Assembly: GCA_963809875.1 (NCBI GenBank)
Contig: CAWELC010000005.1
Coordinates: forward strand, 930,001 to 994,000
DNA: 64,000 nt
From: JAFGAS01 sp963809875
Lineage (GTDB): Bacteria; Desulfobacterota; Zymogenia; Zymogenales; Zymogenaceae
Direction of reading: 5' to 3'
Shown: positions 40,379 through 50,041 of the stretch, piece by piece
How positions within the stretch are numbered: position 1 is the first letter of the stretch
How the letters are laid out: the number at the start of each line of letters is the position of its first letter
Program-made: the position numbers and the translations under genes
Notes under the pieces: model-generated
What the model was told of the DNA's origin: nothing
The model's database searches: none
Seen by the model: the letters and a program-made list of their open reading frames with translations, nothing else

Positions 40379-41548
40379 ATGGAAAGATCGATACTCAAGC
40401 GCGACGGGTTTACTCTCCTGGAGATTGCCGTTGTACTGATGCTCATTGCCATCATGGCCGCCCTAGCCATCCCCATGTACCGAAGCGCCGGAAGTCTCTT
40501 GGATCTGGCCCAGTGCTATCTCGATCAGCGCCACATACGCGATACCGTCCTCATCTACTATCCCGATCGGCCCTTTGTAAACCCTCAAGACGGCTTTGGG
40601 GACGGCGAGGTCTTCATCGACCTCTCGGGGAAGGTCGTCGGGGATCCGCAAAGGGACCTCGGGACGCTGATCGAAAAGCCGGGTGTATTCGACTGCCCCT
40701 CGGACGGACTTGCGTCCGACGGCGATACGACGCCCGACTACCTCACCGACGGGTACGTGGTAACCTGCCTCACCGACGACGCCTCGGGCCTGAAATCGGA
40801 CGGGAAGGCCTTCGTGCACGACACGCCCAGGGGTGTGCTGTGGAAGCACGATGCCCTTACCGGGGTGGCGCTCGCCGAAGCGGTGCCCAATGTTCCTCCA
40901 ACCCCACCGACGCCGCCCACGCCGCCGGAACCTCCGATGCCACCGGAGCCGCCGACACCCCCTGAGCCACCGACGACGCCCGTCGTCCTTTTCACCGAGA
41001 CATTCGGCCCGGGGGCGACCGATAACTGGCTCACAGAGTATGCGAAGTACCTGGATTTCGGAGACGGATACCTCACCATCGGGAGCAAGAAGCAGTCCGA
41101 GGGACAGCAGCGGATATTCACGGGGGACAAGGACTGGAAGGATTACGTGATCGACACGGTGGCCACGCTCGATTCGGGAGACGGTTATACTATTTACTTC
41201 AGGGCGTCAGATCCAAAGAATACCGACGGATACGTGTTCGAGTACAACGAGAATTTCGGAAGCGGAGCGTTTCTCCTCAGAAAGATCGAGAACGGGAAGC
41301 AAAGCGATCCATTCGCCAAAGTCTACGTCAGGGACACGTCGTTCGGGAAAAATTTCGACTGGTACAAAACCGAGCACAAGATCAGGGTCGAGGTGGCGGG
41401 CAGCGAGTATCGGGCCTATATTGACGGAGAACTGGTGGTAGTCGGGACGGACGACTCATACACGAGCGGGATGGTCGGCCTGGGAACATTGTCTAAGGGA
41501 AGTGCTACCTTCAACGAATTTGTCGTGACGGAGTCGGCAAAGAAATAG
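40379..41548 (+). CDS. Prepilin-like protein fused to a C-terminal LamG/jelly-roll domain
   Basis: 389 residues from ATG 40379 (GGCGGAGGA upstream). Class III signal: KRDG then FTLLEIAVVLMLIAIMAAL, cleaved before Phe by prepilin peptidase, with Glu5 conserved. A pilin-type head runs to about residue 165. A Pro-rich linker of PPTPP/PEPP repeats (about 170-200) leads to a beta-sandwich of about 180 residues (ETFGPGATDNW, then DWKDYVIDTVATL, then FYKTEHKIRVEV-like strands), similar to LamG or DUF1080 jelly rolls that bind carbohydrate. It may be a pilin carrying an adhesive module. Confidence 0.82.
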   Translation: MERSILKRDGFTLLEIAVVLMLIAIMAALAIPMYRSAGSLLDLAQCYLDQRHIRDTVLIYYPDRPFVNPQDGFGDGEVFIDLSGKVVGDPQRDLGTLIEKPGVFDCPSDGLASDGDTTPDYLTDGYVVTCLTDDASGLKSDGKAFVHDTPRGVLWKHDALTGVALAEAVPNVPPTPPTPPTPPEPPMPPEPPTPPEPPTTPVVLFTETFGPGATDNWLTEYAKYLDFGDGYLTIGSKKQSEGQQRIFTGDKDWKDYVIDTVATLDSGDGYTIYFRASDPKNTDGYVFEYNENFGSGAFLLRKIENGKQSDPFAKVYVRDTSFGKNFDWYKTEHKIRVEVAGSEYRAYIDGELVVVGTDDSYTSGMVGLGTLSKGSATFNEFVVTESAKK

Positions 41549-41670
41549 CCGAGCGCCGGCGATTCGAGAGATGCGGTGCGTCCAATTTAGGACGGGGGAT
41601 TAAGGTTATATCGCACCAGCGACGCTCGGCAATCCGCGATGCCGTCGGTCGCCACTCGGTCTGAACGGTA

Positions 41671-41694
41671 GCGGGGGCTGGACACCGCCCCCCG
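41671..41694 (+). terminator. Possible terminator between convergent pilus genes
   Basis: GGGGGC (41673-41678) pairs with GCCCCC (41687-41692), loop 8 bases, followed by CGTCATTTT. The T-run is weak. The rest of 41549-41837 shows no gene. Confidence 0.35.
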
Positions 41695-41837
41695 TCATTT
41701 TGAGAGCAGTGGTTTAGCATGCGGAATCGGGGTTGGCGCCTCTCATGCCGCCACTTCCCCCCGGACCTCGCCCCAGGTCTATTGTATCTCGTCCGAGGCG
41801 GCAACAGGTCTCGATCTGGCGCCCGTATTACCTTCTC

Positions 41838-43172
41838 CTACTCCTTATACCACGCAAGTTTCTTAGAAAATCCCCTCGACGTGAAGTTGTTGAGGGCTTC
41901 GGAGCTGTAGAGAACCTTCGCAGACCCCGTCCCGAAAGTTTGCGTGTCAATAGACGACAATGACACAACCGCGCCGATGATCGTCGGCGTTCCCGCGATT
42001 CGGTATATCATGTCGGCGATGATCAGTCCCTTGAACGTGGCGTTGGAGTTATAGTTGCCCAGCTGAGCCGGCTGGTTTTCGGGTTTCGTGTAGTCATAGG
42101 CCGCGTCGTAACAGGGAAGGACGGTCGCCCCGCTCGATTCGGCGTATACCTTGGATGCCTCGTATTTGCATGGATCGTAGTTTGGATTGTGGACGACCAG
42201 AATCCCGCTGCCGCCATCCTTCGGCCCGGGGTAGTTGCCGGTAATATAGGTAAGCCCGGAAAGTGGCCCGTTCATGCCGATATTGCCGTCATAGGGACCG
42301 TAGTAGTCCGCATCGGTAAAGAAGCTCGCGGACTCGGTGGACGTGAGCCCCAACGCCTCGCCGGGCGAGTTCGGGTACGCGCCCCAGGCGGGGTCGGCGG
42401 GGTTCCACCCGCCGCCGTTGTCTTTATCAACGATGGGTGGGTCGCCGTTTGCGTCGCTGGAGCCGATGATAGTGACGACATTATCCGACGTCGTAACTAC
42501 GCCGGGGGCATCGTTCCCCGTACCGGCCGGAAGCAGGTTTCCGTCCATATCGTGATCAAACCCGTTTGCCTCAAAATTTCCCCTCAGCTCTACCGTGGAA
42601 TTGGCCGAAACGGCGCCCTTTGCCTTAATGTCCATCGGAAACTTCGTGATCTCGAGCACCATAACGACTTCGCCGTCGGCGGATATGCCTTTTGACCGGA
42701 TGACCTCTACCGCATACCCTTCATATTTCGGAGGGTAATAGTGGGCTGTATCAGTGAAAAAACCCCTGTCGTACGCGACGACATAGGTGCTGGGGTCGTG
42801 ATCGAGATCGTCAATATCCTCCTTGTGTGTGATGGTCACCTCATAGCTGTCGCCGTTGTCCAGATCGCCGGAGAAGGTATAGTCCCAACTCGGGGACGTG
42901 CTGTCGTACGGAGGATCGTCGAACATAGCGGCGTCATATTCCGGGTCGGAGGAAGAGAGGTTGAGCCTCCCGATCGCCTCGCTCAATCCTGACTCGGCCG
43001 CGTAGAAGGCGCGTGTTCCCGTGTAGACGTTTCGTGATATCTTGAGGTCCGTCGACGACATAAAATACATCGTCATGCCCAACAGTGTCAGCAGGAAGAG
43101 GAGGAGCATCACGACCATCAAAGTCATGCCCGACTCGTCATCCCTTATCTTCGACCAGAAGCATTTCTTCAT
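41838..43172 (-). CDS. PilX-like minor pilin
   Basis: 444 residues from ATG 43172 (AAGGG upstream; GTG 43181 possible). A PilX N terminus: DDESGMTLMVVMLLLFLLTLLGMTM, then MSSTDLKISRNVYTGTRAFYAAESGLSEAIGRL, the AAESG motif being typical. The remaining 380 residues are a large extracellular, Asp/Gly-rich region. It is last in the fimT-pilV-pilW-pilX set. PilX-type proteins form the pilus tip priming complex, and the size is about twice the usual. Confidence 0.83.
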   Translation of the reverse strand: MKKCFWSKIRDDESGMTLMVVMLLLFLLTLLGMTMYFMSSTDLKISRNVYTGTRAFYAAESGLSEAIGRLNLSSSDPEYDAAMFDDPPYDSTSPSWDYTFSGDLDNGDSYEVTITHKEDIDDLDHDPSTYVVAYDRGFFTDTAHYYPPKYEGYAVEVIRSKGISADGEVVMVLEITKFPMDIKAKGAVSANSTVELRGNFEANGFDHDMDGNLLPAGTGNDAPGVVTTSDNVVTIIGSSDANGDPPIVDKDNGGGWNPADPAWGAYPNSPGEALGLTSTESASFFTDADYYGPYDGNIGMNGPLSGLTYITGNYPGPKDGGSGILVVHNPNYDPCKYEASKVYAESSGATVLPCYDAAYDYTKPENQPAQLGNYNSNATFKGLIIADMIYRIAGTPTIIGAVVSLSSIDTQTFGTGSAKVLYSSEALNNFTSRGFSKKLAWYKE

Positions 43173-43192
43173 CGTTTTCACCCTTAAGACCG

Positions 43193-46100
43193 TTACCTGT
43201 TGCTGACAGTATTGGACTGTTCACTCGTCTTCGGGGGCGAGCAGGTGTCAAAGGCCTTGATGTAGTACCGGTACGTGTTGCTGTTAGGCTTACCGGGAGT
43301 GCTATCGGTGTAGTTCGTGACCGCGCCCACCGTGGCTACGAGAACGAACGTGCTGTTGTTGTCACTGCGGTAGATGTAGTATCCGCCGAGGTCCGTCAAC
43401 GTGGTCCCATCGGTATTGGAAGAGGGAGCGGTCCACGAAAGGCTGATCGTCTTTGCCCCGTTATTGGTGCCGGTTATGGCAAGCCCGCCCGGGGAACTCG
43501 GGGTGGTGTCACAGGGATAGGGCTTGACCGTGACGGAGATCTCGCAGGCAAACGACACAAGGGTGCCGTCGCTCAGGTGTTGGCAGTAGGTGTCCGAGAA
43601 CGGAAGCGACGGCGGATCCGTTGCGGGCCCGCTGATCCCCCCGACGGTGACGGTATCGGATGGGTTTACCCTGAGATCCAGGTCGATGGCGGTTGCGGGG
43701 TAATCGGCCGGTCGATACGTCTTGATATAGTTCCTCCCGTAGAAGACGCTGTCGATGGCAAAGCTTCCGGTATCGGCGTCTTCTTTCATTTTGATGGGAT
43801 CGACGTCTCCGGCACCCGAGCAGACCTGGAGATAGATGGTCTCACCCGATTTCCCGTTGTTTTGCATGTTGCAGATCTTCACGCCGATGATGAAGGAATC
43901 CCCAGGGAAGATCTCATACTTGTCGGACACGATCAGGCACGACGGTGCACCCTCGCACTCCGAAAAGATCTTGGAGGGCGCGCTCTCGTTTGGAGTCGGC
44001 TCGCAGAAATCGAGCGTAGTCACCTGATACATGTAGTCTTTCGAGTCAAGGTTGACGAGGGCCGAATCGGTGTACATGGTCCCCGTGACGATATCGGTGT
44101 TTATCTTTGTCCACCCGCTCCCGTCGTCGCGGTAGATGTTATATCCCTGAAGGTCGAGGCCTATGGCCGAGCCGTCGGTGTTCGTAGTCGGCGCATCCCA
44201 GGCGAGGGTCACCCAATCGGTCCCTGAGGTCCCGGTCAGGTTCCGGGGACTTTGGGGGATATTGTTGCAGACGTTGCCTTCCTGCTGATAATAGGAGTAG
44301 GCGCCGGAGCCTATTTCCGGATCCCGGTCGAAGTTTCCGTCGTTATCCTCGGCGACGACGAAGTACCAGACCGTGCTGTCGTCGTTCGAGGGGATGTTCG
44401 ATGTCGTCCGGTAGAGCGAGCCGGCGACAAGGGCCATCGGGATCTGGGTATAGTTTGTCCCGTCATAGATCGGCGGTCCGCTCGCCTCATCGTAGATTGA
44501 CAGTGTATCGACGATATAGAAGAGCGTGACCTTTTTGATGCCGGCATGGGAATTATCGTAGACATTGGCGCTGACCGATACACTCACGCCGCCGGGGACG
44601 ACCAGCTCACCCGCGGGATTGATACCCTGCTCACCGGGAACCGGCCAGGCCGGGGTCGCCACTCCGGGCTTGTTCTGGGTGACGCCGACGACCGTCGGAC
44701 CGAGAGGCACGTTCATGGTGTTGTCGAAGGGGCAGGTTATCGTCGTGGGCATGGAGTCATTTACGTAGGTGACCGAGACGTCCAGAGAATCCTCGCGCAT
44801 TTCCACGAATTTTGTGACATTTCCTTCGGCGTCGGTAAAGACGAGCTTGATCGGCACGGCCCGGGACCCGGTGCCGACGGCACCGTAGTCCTGAATGACC
44901 TTATTGACGGCAAGCGTAGCGCCCGAAGATTCACGACCTAACCAGACAAGCTCCCTGTGAGTCCCGCTCAGGGGGTCATCGCTTCCGACATAGACGGCGC
45001 TCAGGAACGCGTTGACGTTATCCCAGGAAAACCGCATCTCGCGGATCGTCAGCGGGCCCGCGCTTGTATTCTCAATAGAGAAGCTTACCGTATTATGGTA
45101 ATACGTCGGCACACTCGCCGCAATATCACCCGTAACCGCGCGAACGAGGAGGTCATCGTTCCTGATCCTGCCCGGCCTGAGCCCCGAAAGGACCGCCGGG
45201 GATGAGATGTTGTTTGTCTTGGCGGTGAGGTAATTGGGATCCGACGGATCGATATTTTCGTAGTAGCAGTCCGTCGCCCTGATGCCGTAGGAGTACGTTC
45301 CGCCCTCGACGACGCCGGGGTCCGTGAAATAACTGAACCATTGGGGGGCACCGCCCGTCAGCTCAACGGCAGTCCCGAGGTTGAAGGTGGACCCTGTGCT
45401 GCGATAGACATGGTAGCCGGCCAGGTCAACGATATCGTCGCCCTGGTGCGCCCAGGTAAGATGGACGTAGGAATAACACCCCTCGGCCGAGAGGGCACCG
45501 GGAACGGGGGGGGCGCCGGCATAGTCCGGGTCATCGCCGCAGAGCTCCGACAGGGTTTTTGCTTCCTCAGTTGCACGCGAAGGGTTTCCACAGAGGTCGT
45601 AGGAAACCGCCAGGAAGTAGTAGGTCTGGAATATTTCGAGCCCGGGCTCAATAGGGTTTTCGAGGGTGTTTGAATCGAAGACAACCGGGGGATTGGTTCC
45701 CTCGCCGGCAAACGTCCCGTCCCTATCGGGGATAAGGGTGCCGTCGGAGACCGTTCCGTCTGGATTGAGCGTGGGGAAACTGTCCTTGCTGAAGTAGATG
45801 CTGGTCCTGCTGAAATCGGGGTCGTCGGACTTGTTGGGATTTGTCAATGACAGGAAGACCCGCTTCCATCCGGCCTTGGACTTGAGGTCGGGGACCGGGT
45901 ACGGGTCATTGTCGATCGATGAGTTGTCGAGGGGAGAGGTGTCCGATCCGACCGGAGAATCGATCTCGGGTCCCGTCCCATCGCCGGAGGTGAATCGATA
46001 GTCTCCCTCGGTATATCTTTTTTCGTCGGTGTCGCCGGCGTTGTATGACACCAGGGTGAGATCGCAATTGACGGCGGTGATCGCGTAATAATATTTCTTG

Positions 46101-47356
46101 CACCCGATGAGACCGGTATCGGTAAAGGTTGTTGAGCTTCGATCGAGGGTGATGGGGGTCGTCAATTCGTCGGCCACGAGCACCAGACCCTCTTTGTTCG
46201 TCGGGTCGTAGACGGCCGATATCGGAAACGCAGTGAACGGAACCGTGCTGCGATAGATTCGATATCCAGCTACGTCCGGATCGGTCGACGGCGTCCACGT
46301 CAGCACGGTCGAACCTTCTGTGGGGCCGTCCGCCCCAACGAAGCTTGACGGCATGACCGGCTTGTTGGGATTGGATATCGTGTCGCTTTCCGAAGATCCA
46401 TCACCATCGGCCTCCACTGAATATTCGCTCACGTTCAGGGATCGGTCGAACGCGGACAGGGCAATGAAATACTCTATTGAAAGCGGGTCGTTGGAAGGTG
46501 CGCTGTCGAGCCCGGTAATGGTATAGGTCGTCGTATTCGGGTCGTTGACGATCAGCTTCGTTGAATACTCGATCGTGTCTCGGCTCTCCAGTCCCCAATA
46601 GATGATATACCCGGCGAGGTCCTTTTCGGTGTTCTTGGTCCACCTGATCGTCAGCTCACCGCAGTTATGCGGGTCGGTGACCACGACGTCCATGGGAACC
46701 GCGGGGGGGGTTGTGTCGAGGAGATTCTGGTCAATCCCGAGGTTTCTCAGATAGATACTGGTCGTCAAGTCCCTGGTGAGAAAGAGTTTCCTGATCGGAT
46801 CCATCTTCTCGGTCTTAACTCTCAACGTAATGTCAACCCGCCTGATATCCGGAATGTCTGCCGACGCAATCTCTTTGAAGGCGTTGAAGTCGATGACGGC
46901 ATTGTCATCCGTATAGTAGACAAAAGAGAAGGTATCGGCGTTATCGATGATGATCTCGTCGGTTGCCGGTATCCATGTCGATGAGGCGCCGTCCCAGAGG
47001 TTAAAACGTCGTAGCACGGTGTTGTCGGATGCCCGAAATTGATAGAGAATCTTGGCCCGGGTGTTGTTGAGGCGGTTGTACTCCTCAAACTGGATGGAAT
47101 CGCTCGTGGCAGTTATGATGTCGGCGGTTATCGGCGAGGTCTCCGCATCATATCCGATGAGCTGTATCTCCCGAGACATGAACTCCAGGGCCATCTTCTC
47201 CTTCTCGTGCGCGTTGAGTATCAGGTTATGAGATATGAAGGCCTTGAAATCGGACATGAAGACGTCATAGACTGCGGCCAGGATGATTGCCGCGATTAAG
47301 AGAGCAATCATCAATTCGATGAGCGTAAAACCACGGTTGCGTCTGGTGCGTTTCAT
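43193..47356 (-). CDS. Giant PilW-like minor pilin with fibronectin type III modules
   Basis: 1387 residues from ATG 47356; usual PilW proteins are about 350. The N terminus has the class III signal RRNRGFTLIELMIALLIAAIIL, followed by a PilW-like domain to about residue 210. Then come five or six fibronectin III-like modules, recognisable by repeats of P.VP..L, WT.......DLAGY.IYR and Y.YYI.A.D (for example DLAGYIIYW, DVAGYRIYRS, DLAGYHVYRS, LQGYNIYRDD, LGGYYIYRSD). The protein is Asp/Thr/Pro rich and would be exposed at the pilus tip. No PilY1 gene is next to it, so this may supply adhesion. Confidence 0.85.
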   Translation of the reverse strand: MKRTRRNRGFTLIELMIALLIAAIILAAVYDVFMSDFKAFISHNLILNAHEKEKMALEFMSREIQLIGYDAETSPITADIITATSDSIQFEEYNRLNNTRAKILYQFRASDNTVLRRFNLWDGASSTWIPATDEIIIDNADTFSFVYYTDDNAVIDFNAFKEIASADIPDIRRVDITLRVKTEKMDPIRKLFLTRDLTTSIYLRNLGIDQNLLDTTPPAVPMDVVVTDPHNCGELTIRWTKNTEKDLAGYIIYWGLESRDTIEYSTKLIVNDPNTTTYTITGLDSAPSNDPLSIEYFIALSAFDRSLNVSEYSVEADGDGSSESDTISNPNKPVMPSSFVGADGPTEGSTVLTWTPSTDPDVAGYRIYRSTVPFTAFPISAVYDPTNKEGLVLVADELTTPITLDRSSTTFTDTGLIGCKKYYYAITAVNCDLTLVSYNAGDTDEKRYTEGDYRFTSGDGTGPEIDSPVGSDTSPLDNSSIDNDPYPVPDLKSKAGWKRVFLSLTNPNKSDDPDFSRTSIYFSKDSFPTLNPDGTVSDGTLIPDRDGTFAGEGTNPPVVFDSNTLENPIEPGLEIFQTYYFLAVSYDLCGNPSRATEEAKTLSELCGDDPDYAGAPPVPGALSAEGCYSYVHLTWAHQGDDIVDLAGYHVYRSTGSTFNLGTAVELTGGAPQWFSYFTDPGVVEGGTYSYGIRATDCYYENIDPSDPNYLTAKTNNISSPAVLSGLRPGRIRNDDLLVRAVTGDIAASVPTYYHNTVSFSIENTSAGPLTIREMRFSWDNVNAFLSAVYVGSDDPLSGTHRELVWLGRESSGATLAVNKVIQDYGAVGTGSRAVPIKLVFTDAEGNVTKFVEMREDSLDVSVTYVNDSMPTTITCPFDNTMNVPLGPTVVGVTQNKPGVATPAWPVPGEQGINPAGELVVPGGVSVSVSANVYDNSHAGIKKVTLFYIVDTLSIYDEASGPPIYDGTNYTQIPMALVAGSLYRTTSNIPSNDDSTVWYFVVAEDNDGNFDRDPEIGSGAYSYYQQEGNVCNNIPQSPRNLTGTSGTDWVTLAWDAPTTNTDGSAIGLDLQGYNIYRDDGSGWTKINTDIVTGTMYTDSALVNLDSKDYMYQVTTLDFCEPTPNESAPSKIFSECEGAPSCLIVSDKYEIFPGDSFIIGVKICNMQNNGKSGETIYLQVCSGAGDVDPIKMKEDADTGSFAIDSVFYGRNYIKTYRPADYPATAIDLDLRVNPSDTVTVGGISGPATDPPSLPFSDTYCQHLSDGTLVSFACEISVTVKPYPCDTTPSSPGGLAITGTNNGAKTISLSWTAPSSNTDGTTLTDLGGYYIYRSDNNSTFVLVATVGAVTNYTDSTPGKPNSNTYRYYIKAFDTCSPPKTSEQSNTVSNR

Positions 47357-47366
47357 AATTTGTAAC

Positions 47367-47765
47367 CTAAAAACGCGAATAGAGGGTTTCAATCTTTATC
47401 TCGTGATCTCTTCGCATGTCGGTCCAGAAGACATGCATGACGACTCTCTTGACGCTGTTTACGGGAGTATTATCGTTAACCTCCCAGACCAGCCTAAAGG
47501 GAACATGGTCGATGGTCTTGGTCGTCTCACCGGATACGATATTTGTGAAGGGGGTGTTCTTGAGCAGCTCCAATTCCCCGCGCGCGAGGTTGACGGCAAC
47601 GGCGAACTTTTCGCTGAAGTGGGAATAGGTCATCGTCTGGGTGAAAAGCATCGAGATTGACAAGATGCCCACCGAGAATATCGCCACAGAGATAAGATTT
47701 TCCAGAAGGGAAAAGCCGTCGTCCCTTCGGGATACCAGCACTAATCTCCTCAGTTTCCTCAACAT
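47367..47765 (-). CDS. PilV-like minor pilin
   Basis: 132 residues from ATG 47765, with GGAGG before it. The class III signal RRDDGFSLLENLISVAIFSVGILSI has the PilV-type variant FSLLENLI. A short periplasmic domain ends in DHEIKIETLYSRF. The start overlaps the region of the fimT stop, so translation is coupled. Second gene of the minor-pilin operon. Confidence 0.85.
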   Translation of the reverse strand: MLRKLRRLVLVSRRDDGFSLLENLISVAIFSVGILSISMLFTQTMTYSHFSEKFAVAVNLARGELELLKNTPFTNIVSGETTKTIDHVPFRLVWEVNDNTPVNSVKRVVMHVFWTDMRRDHEIKIETLYSRF

Positions 47766-47766
47766 G

Positions 47767-48222
47767 CTACCAGCCCTCCACACTTGTTATCATCCCGGTT
47801 ATGGCGCGGACGCGTATGGTTCTCTTATTGTCAATAAGCTTCGGGGAATCGGCATAAAGGAGCAACGTGAGGTTTACGTCCGCCTGGCCGGTCGAGTTGA
47901 ACGTGATCGCTGCGATCGGCAGATCCCCAAACAGGATGCCTTTCGGAAGGACGTAGTTTTCGGTGCCCGCCTTGTGGACAATTCGGTACGTTCCCTCGCT
48001 CTTGACAAAAGAGACCACGACGTCCCTGTTCTGGGAAATGGCAGTCATGCGCGCCAGCATGAGGTTCTTCACGATATCGTCGGTTGCCGACCAGAGACGG
48101 AATTTCGGCGCCCAGTTTGTGAAGTTCGGCACGGCTATCGCTGACATGACCGCGATGATCGAGACTACGATCATCAATTCGAGGAGCGTGAAACCGGCAT
48201 TCCTTCTGATACTCTTGTTCAT
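47767..48222 (-). CDS. FimT/GspH-like prepilin
   Basis: 151 residues. MNKSIRRNAGFTLLELMIVV opens the chain with the cleavage site after Gly10 and Glu5 of the mature form, then a GspH/FimT beta domain (AISQNRDVVVSFVKSEGTYRI). AGGAG precedes the ATG. It is first in the operon fimT-pilV-pilW-pilX and lies 23 bases after the predicted sigma-54 start. Confidence 0.87.
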   Translation of the reverse strand: MNKSIRRNAGFTLLELMIVVSIIAVMSAIAVPNFTNWAPKFRLWSATDDIVKNLMLARMTAISQNRDVVVSFVKSEGTYRIVHKAGTENYVLPKGILFGDLPIAAITFNSTGQADVNLTLLLYADSPKLIDNKRTIRVRAITGMITSVEGW

Positions 48223-48255
48223 GGACCGACTCTCCTATGGTTCGATAGAAGAGTA

Positions 48256-48271
48256 AGCAATTACCCGGCCA
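48256..48271 (-). promoter_or_regulatory. Sigma-54 promoter of the minor-pilin operon
   Basis: Minus strand 48271-48256 reads TGGCCGGGTAATTGCT. It has the -24 GG and -12 GC at correct spacing and matches TGGCACGRNNNTTGCW except at two positions. The start would be near 48245. A sigma-54 activator gene is immediately upstream. Confidence 0.75.
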
Positions 48272-48491
48272 TGTTTACGTATCGCGCTATCATCAGGTAA
48301 TCATTGGGATTATTGGCGAGTCGCCGGCAGGTCTTGGGAGCGGGGGAAAAAGGGGTTGTCTCTGTATCAATCCGCGGGAAAATTGACATGAAATCAACGA
48401 AATTATGGCATATTTGTACGAAATAGGGCGGGTAGATGCAAAGGCTGCATGCCATAAACCGCATACTGGATTTGCACCACGGAGTCGCCGG

Positions 48492-49889
48492 CTACCGGAC
48501 CGGTGTCTTTATCGCATATTTTTTCATAAGATATTGAAAAGATTGACGCGAAACGCCCGTGTCACGGGCGGCTTTCGATACGTTTCCGCCGGACTTCTCC
48601 AAAGCGCTCGTCACGAAGTCCTTTTCGAACTCCCCCAGCATGCCCTCCTTCGATTCCCTGAACGAGCCGGAGACTTGATGCCGCCCCTCCTTCTCCGCTT
48701 CGGGCTTCGCGGTGGCGGATATGAGATCGTCGCGGTCGACGTACTGTCCCTTGACGAAGAGCACTCCCTGAAGCACGCTATTCTTCAGCTCACGCACGTT
48801 CCCGGCCCACCGGTTGCCCTCAAGAAACTCGATTGCCGCGGGGGTAAACCCTTTGAGTGGTTTTGACAGCTTGGCGGCGTGCTCGTTCAGGAAGAACCAG
48901 GCCAGTCGTTGGATATCGACGCTTCGCTCGCGAAGGGGAGGCATGTGGATTTGGACTACGTTGATTCGGTAGAAGAGATCTTCGCGGAAGAGGCCGCGGC
49001 CGACCCGCTCAAGCAGGTTCTTATTCGTCGATGTGATGACCCGGACGTCCAGCTTCTTGACCGACTCGCTTCCGAGGGGAATAATTTCTTCTTCTTGAAG
49101 GACGCGGAGCAGTTTGGCCTGCACATCCAGCTCGATATCGCCGATCTCGTCGAGAAATACCGTTCCTCGATCGGCCTTCTCGAAGAGGCCCTTTTTGTCC
49201 CGATACGCGTCGGTGAAGGCCCCCTTAACGTGGCCGAAGAGCTCACTCTCGAGCATCTGGGAAGGGATATTTGGGCAGCTGACCGATACCATCGGCATTT
49301 CACGGCGAAGGCTCAGCTCATGGATCGCGCGGGCCGCCAATTCCTTGCCGGTCCCCGATTCTCCGGTAATCAGGACGTGCGCATCGATGGCGGCCACCGC
49401 CCGTATCTTTTCGTAGACCTCCTGCATTGGAGGCGATATGCCGATAAAGTCAAAAAAGTCGGCACTCATGGCCACGCTCATCCTCAGGTCGGTTACCTCC
49501 CTGGTGAGCTGTCGTTCCTTGATCGCCTTTTCGATGGCCAGGATCACGATGTCGGAGCTGAAGGGTTTTGTGATAAAATCGTTCGCTCCCTTCTTAATAC
49601 ACTGGACCGCCAGATCGATGCTGCCGAATGCGGTGATAATGATAACGATAATACCTTCGTTGACCTCCTTGATCCGTTCCAGAAGCTCAAGGCCGGTCAT
49701 CGAGGGCATCCTGATATCGGTCAGGACGATGGTGATATCGTTTTCCCGGATCAGATCGAGGGCCTTTTTCCCGGAGTCGGCCGACATCACGCGCCGAAAG
49801 CCTTCCTTCTCGATCATCCGGGCCAGGAGGTTGGTGATGTTCGGATCGTCGTCAACGATCAGGATAGTATCTTGTCTCTGGTCTTTCAT
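48492..49889 (-). CDS. Sigma-54-dependent NtrC-family response regulator
   Basis: 465 residues. Receiver (1-125) with DDD at about 13 and Asp in LTDIRMPS at about 57; AAA+ domain with Walker A GESGTGKE (about 176), the sigma-54 contact loop as GAFTDA instead of the usual GAFTGA (about 222), Walker B VFLDEIGDI and arginine fingers in RGLFREDLFYR; Fis-type helix-turn-helix (NVSKAARDTGVSRQSFQYLMKK) at the C terminus. The histidine kinase upstream is its likely partner and the minor-pilin operon at 48256 its likely target (inference). Confidence 0.92.
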   Translation of the reverse strand: MKDQRQDTILIVDDDPNITNLLARMIEKEGFRRVMSADSGKKALDLIRENDITIVLTDIRMPSMTGLELLERIKEVNEGIIVIIITAFGSIDLAVQCIKKGANDFITKPFSSDIVILAIEKAIKERQLTREVTDLRMSVAMSADFFDFIGISPPMQEVYEKIRAVAAIDAHVLITGESGTGKELAARAIHELSLRREMPMVSVSCPNIPSQMLESELFGHVKGAFTDAYRDKKGLFEKADRGTVFLDEIGDIELDVQAKLLRVLQEEEIIPLGSESVKKLDVRVITSTNKNLLERVGRGLFREDLFYRINVVQIHMPPLRERSVDIQRLAWFFLNEHAAKLSKPLKGFTPAAIEFLEGNRWAGNVRELKNSVLQGVLFVKGQYVDRDDLISATAKPEAEKEGRHQVSGSFRESKEGMLGEFEKDFVTSALEKSGGNVSKAARDTGVSRQSFQYLMKKYAIKTPVR

Positions 49890-50041
49890 AGTGTGTTAGT
49901 ATACCACATTCGATAAAGCGGTGATCCGGTCTTTCGGATATCATGGGATTTTCTTTGTTTTTCCTCCTTTGAATCATGGTGGGCTCAGTCCGCCCCGGCT
50001 CAAGCCGTCGATCCTTCAGATCCGGGAAGAGGCAATAAGCG

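Noticed and set aside
40900..40980. Tandem PPTPP/PEPP coding repeat as a DNA repeat element
   Set aside because: It is the proline-rich linker of the pilin fusion, in frame and with varied codons, so it is a protein feature.
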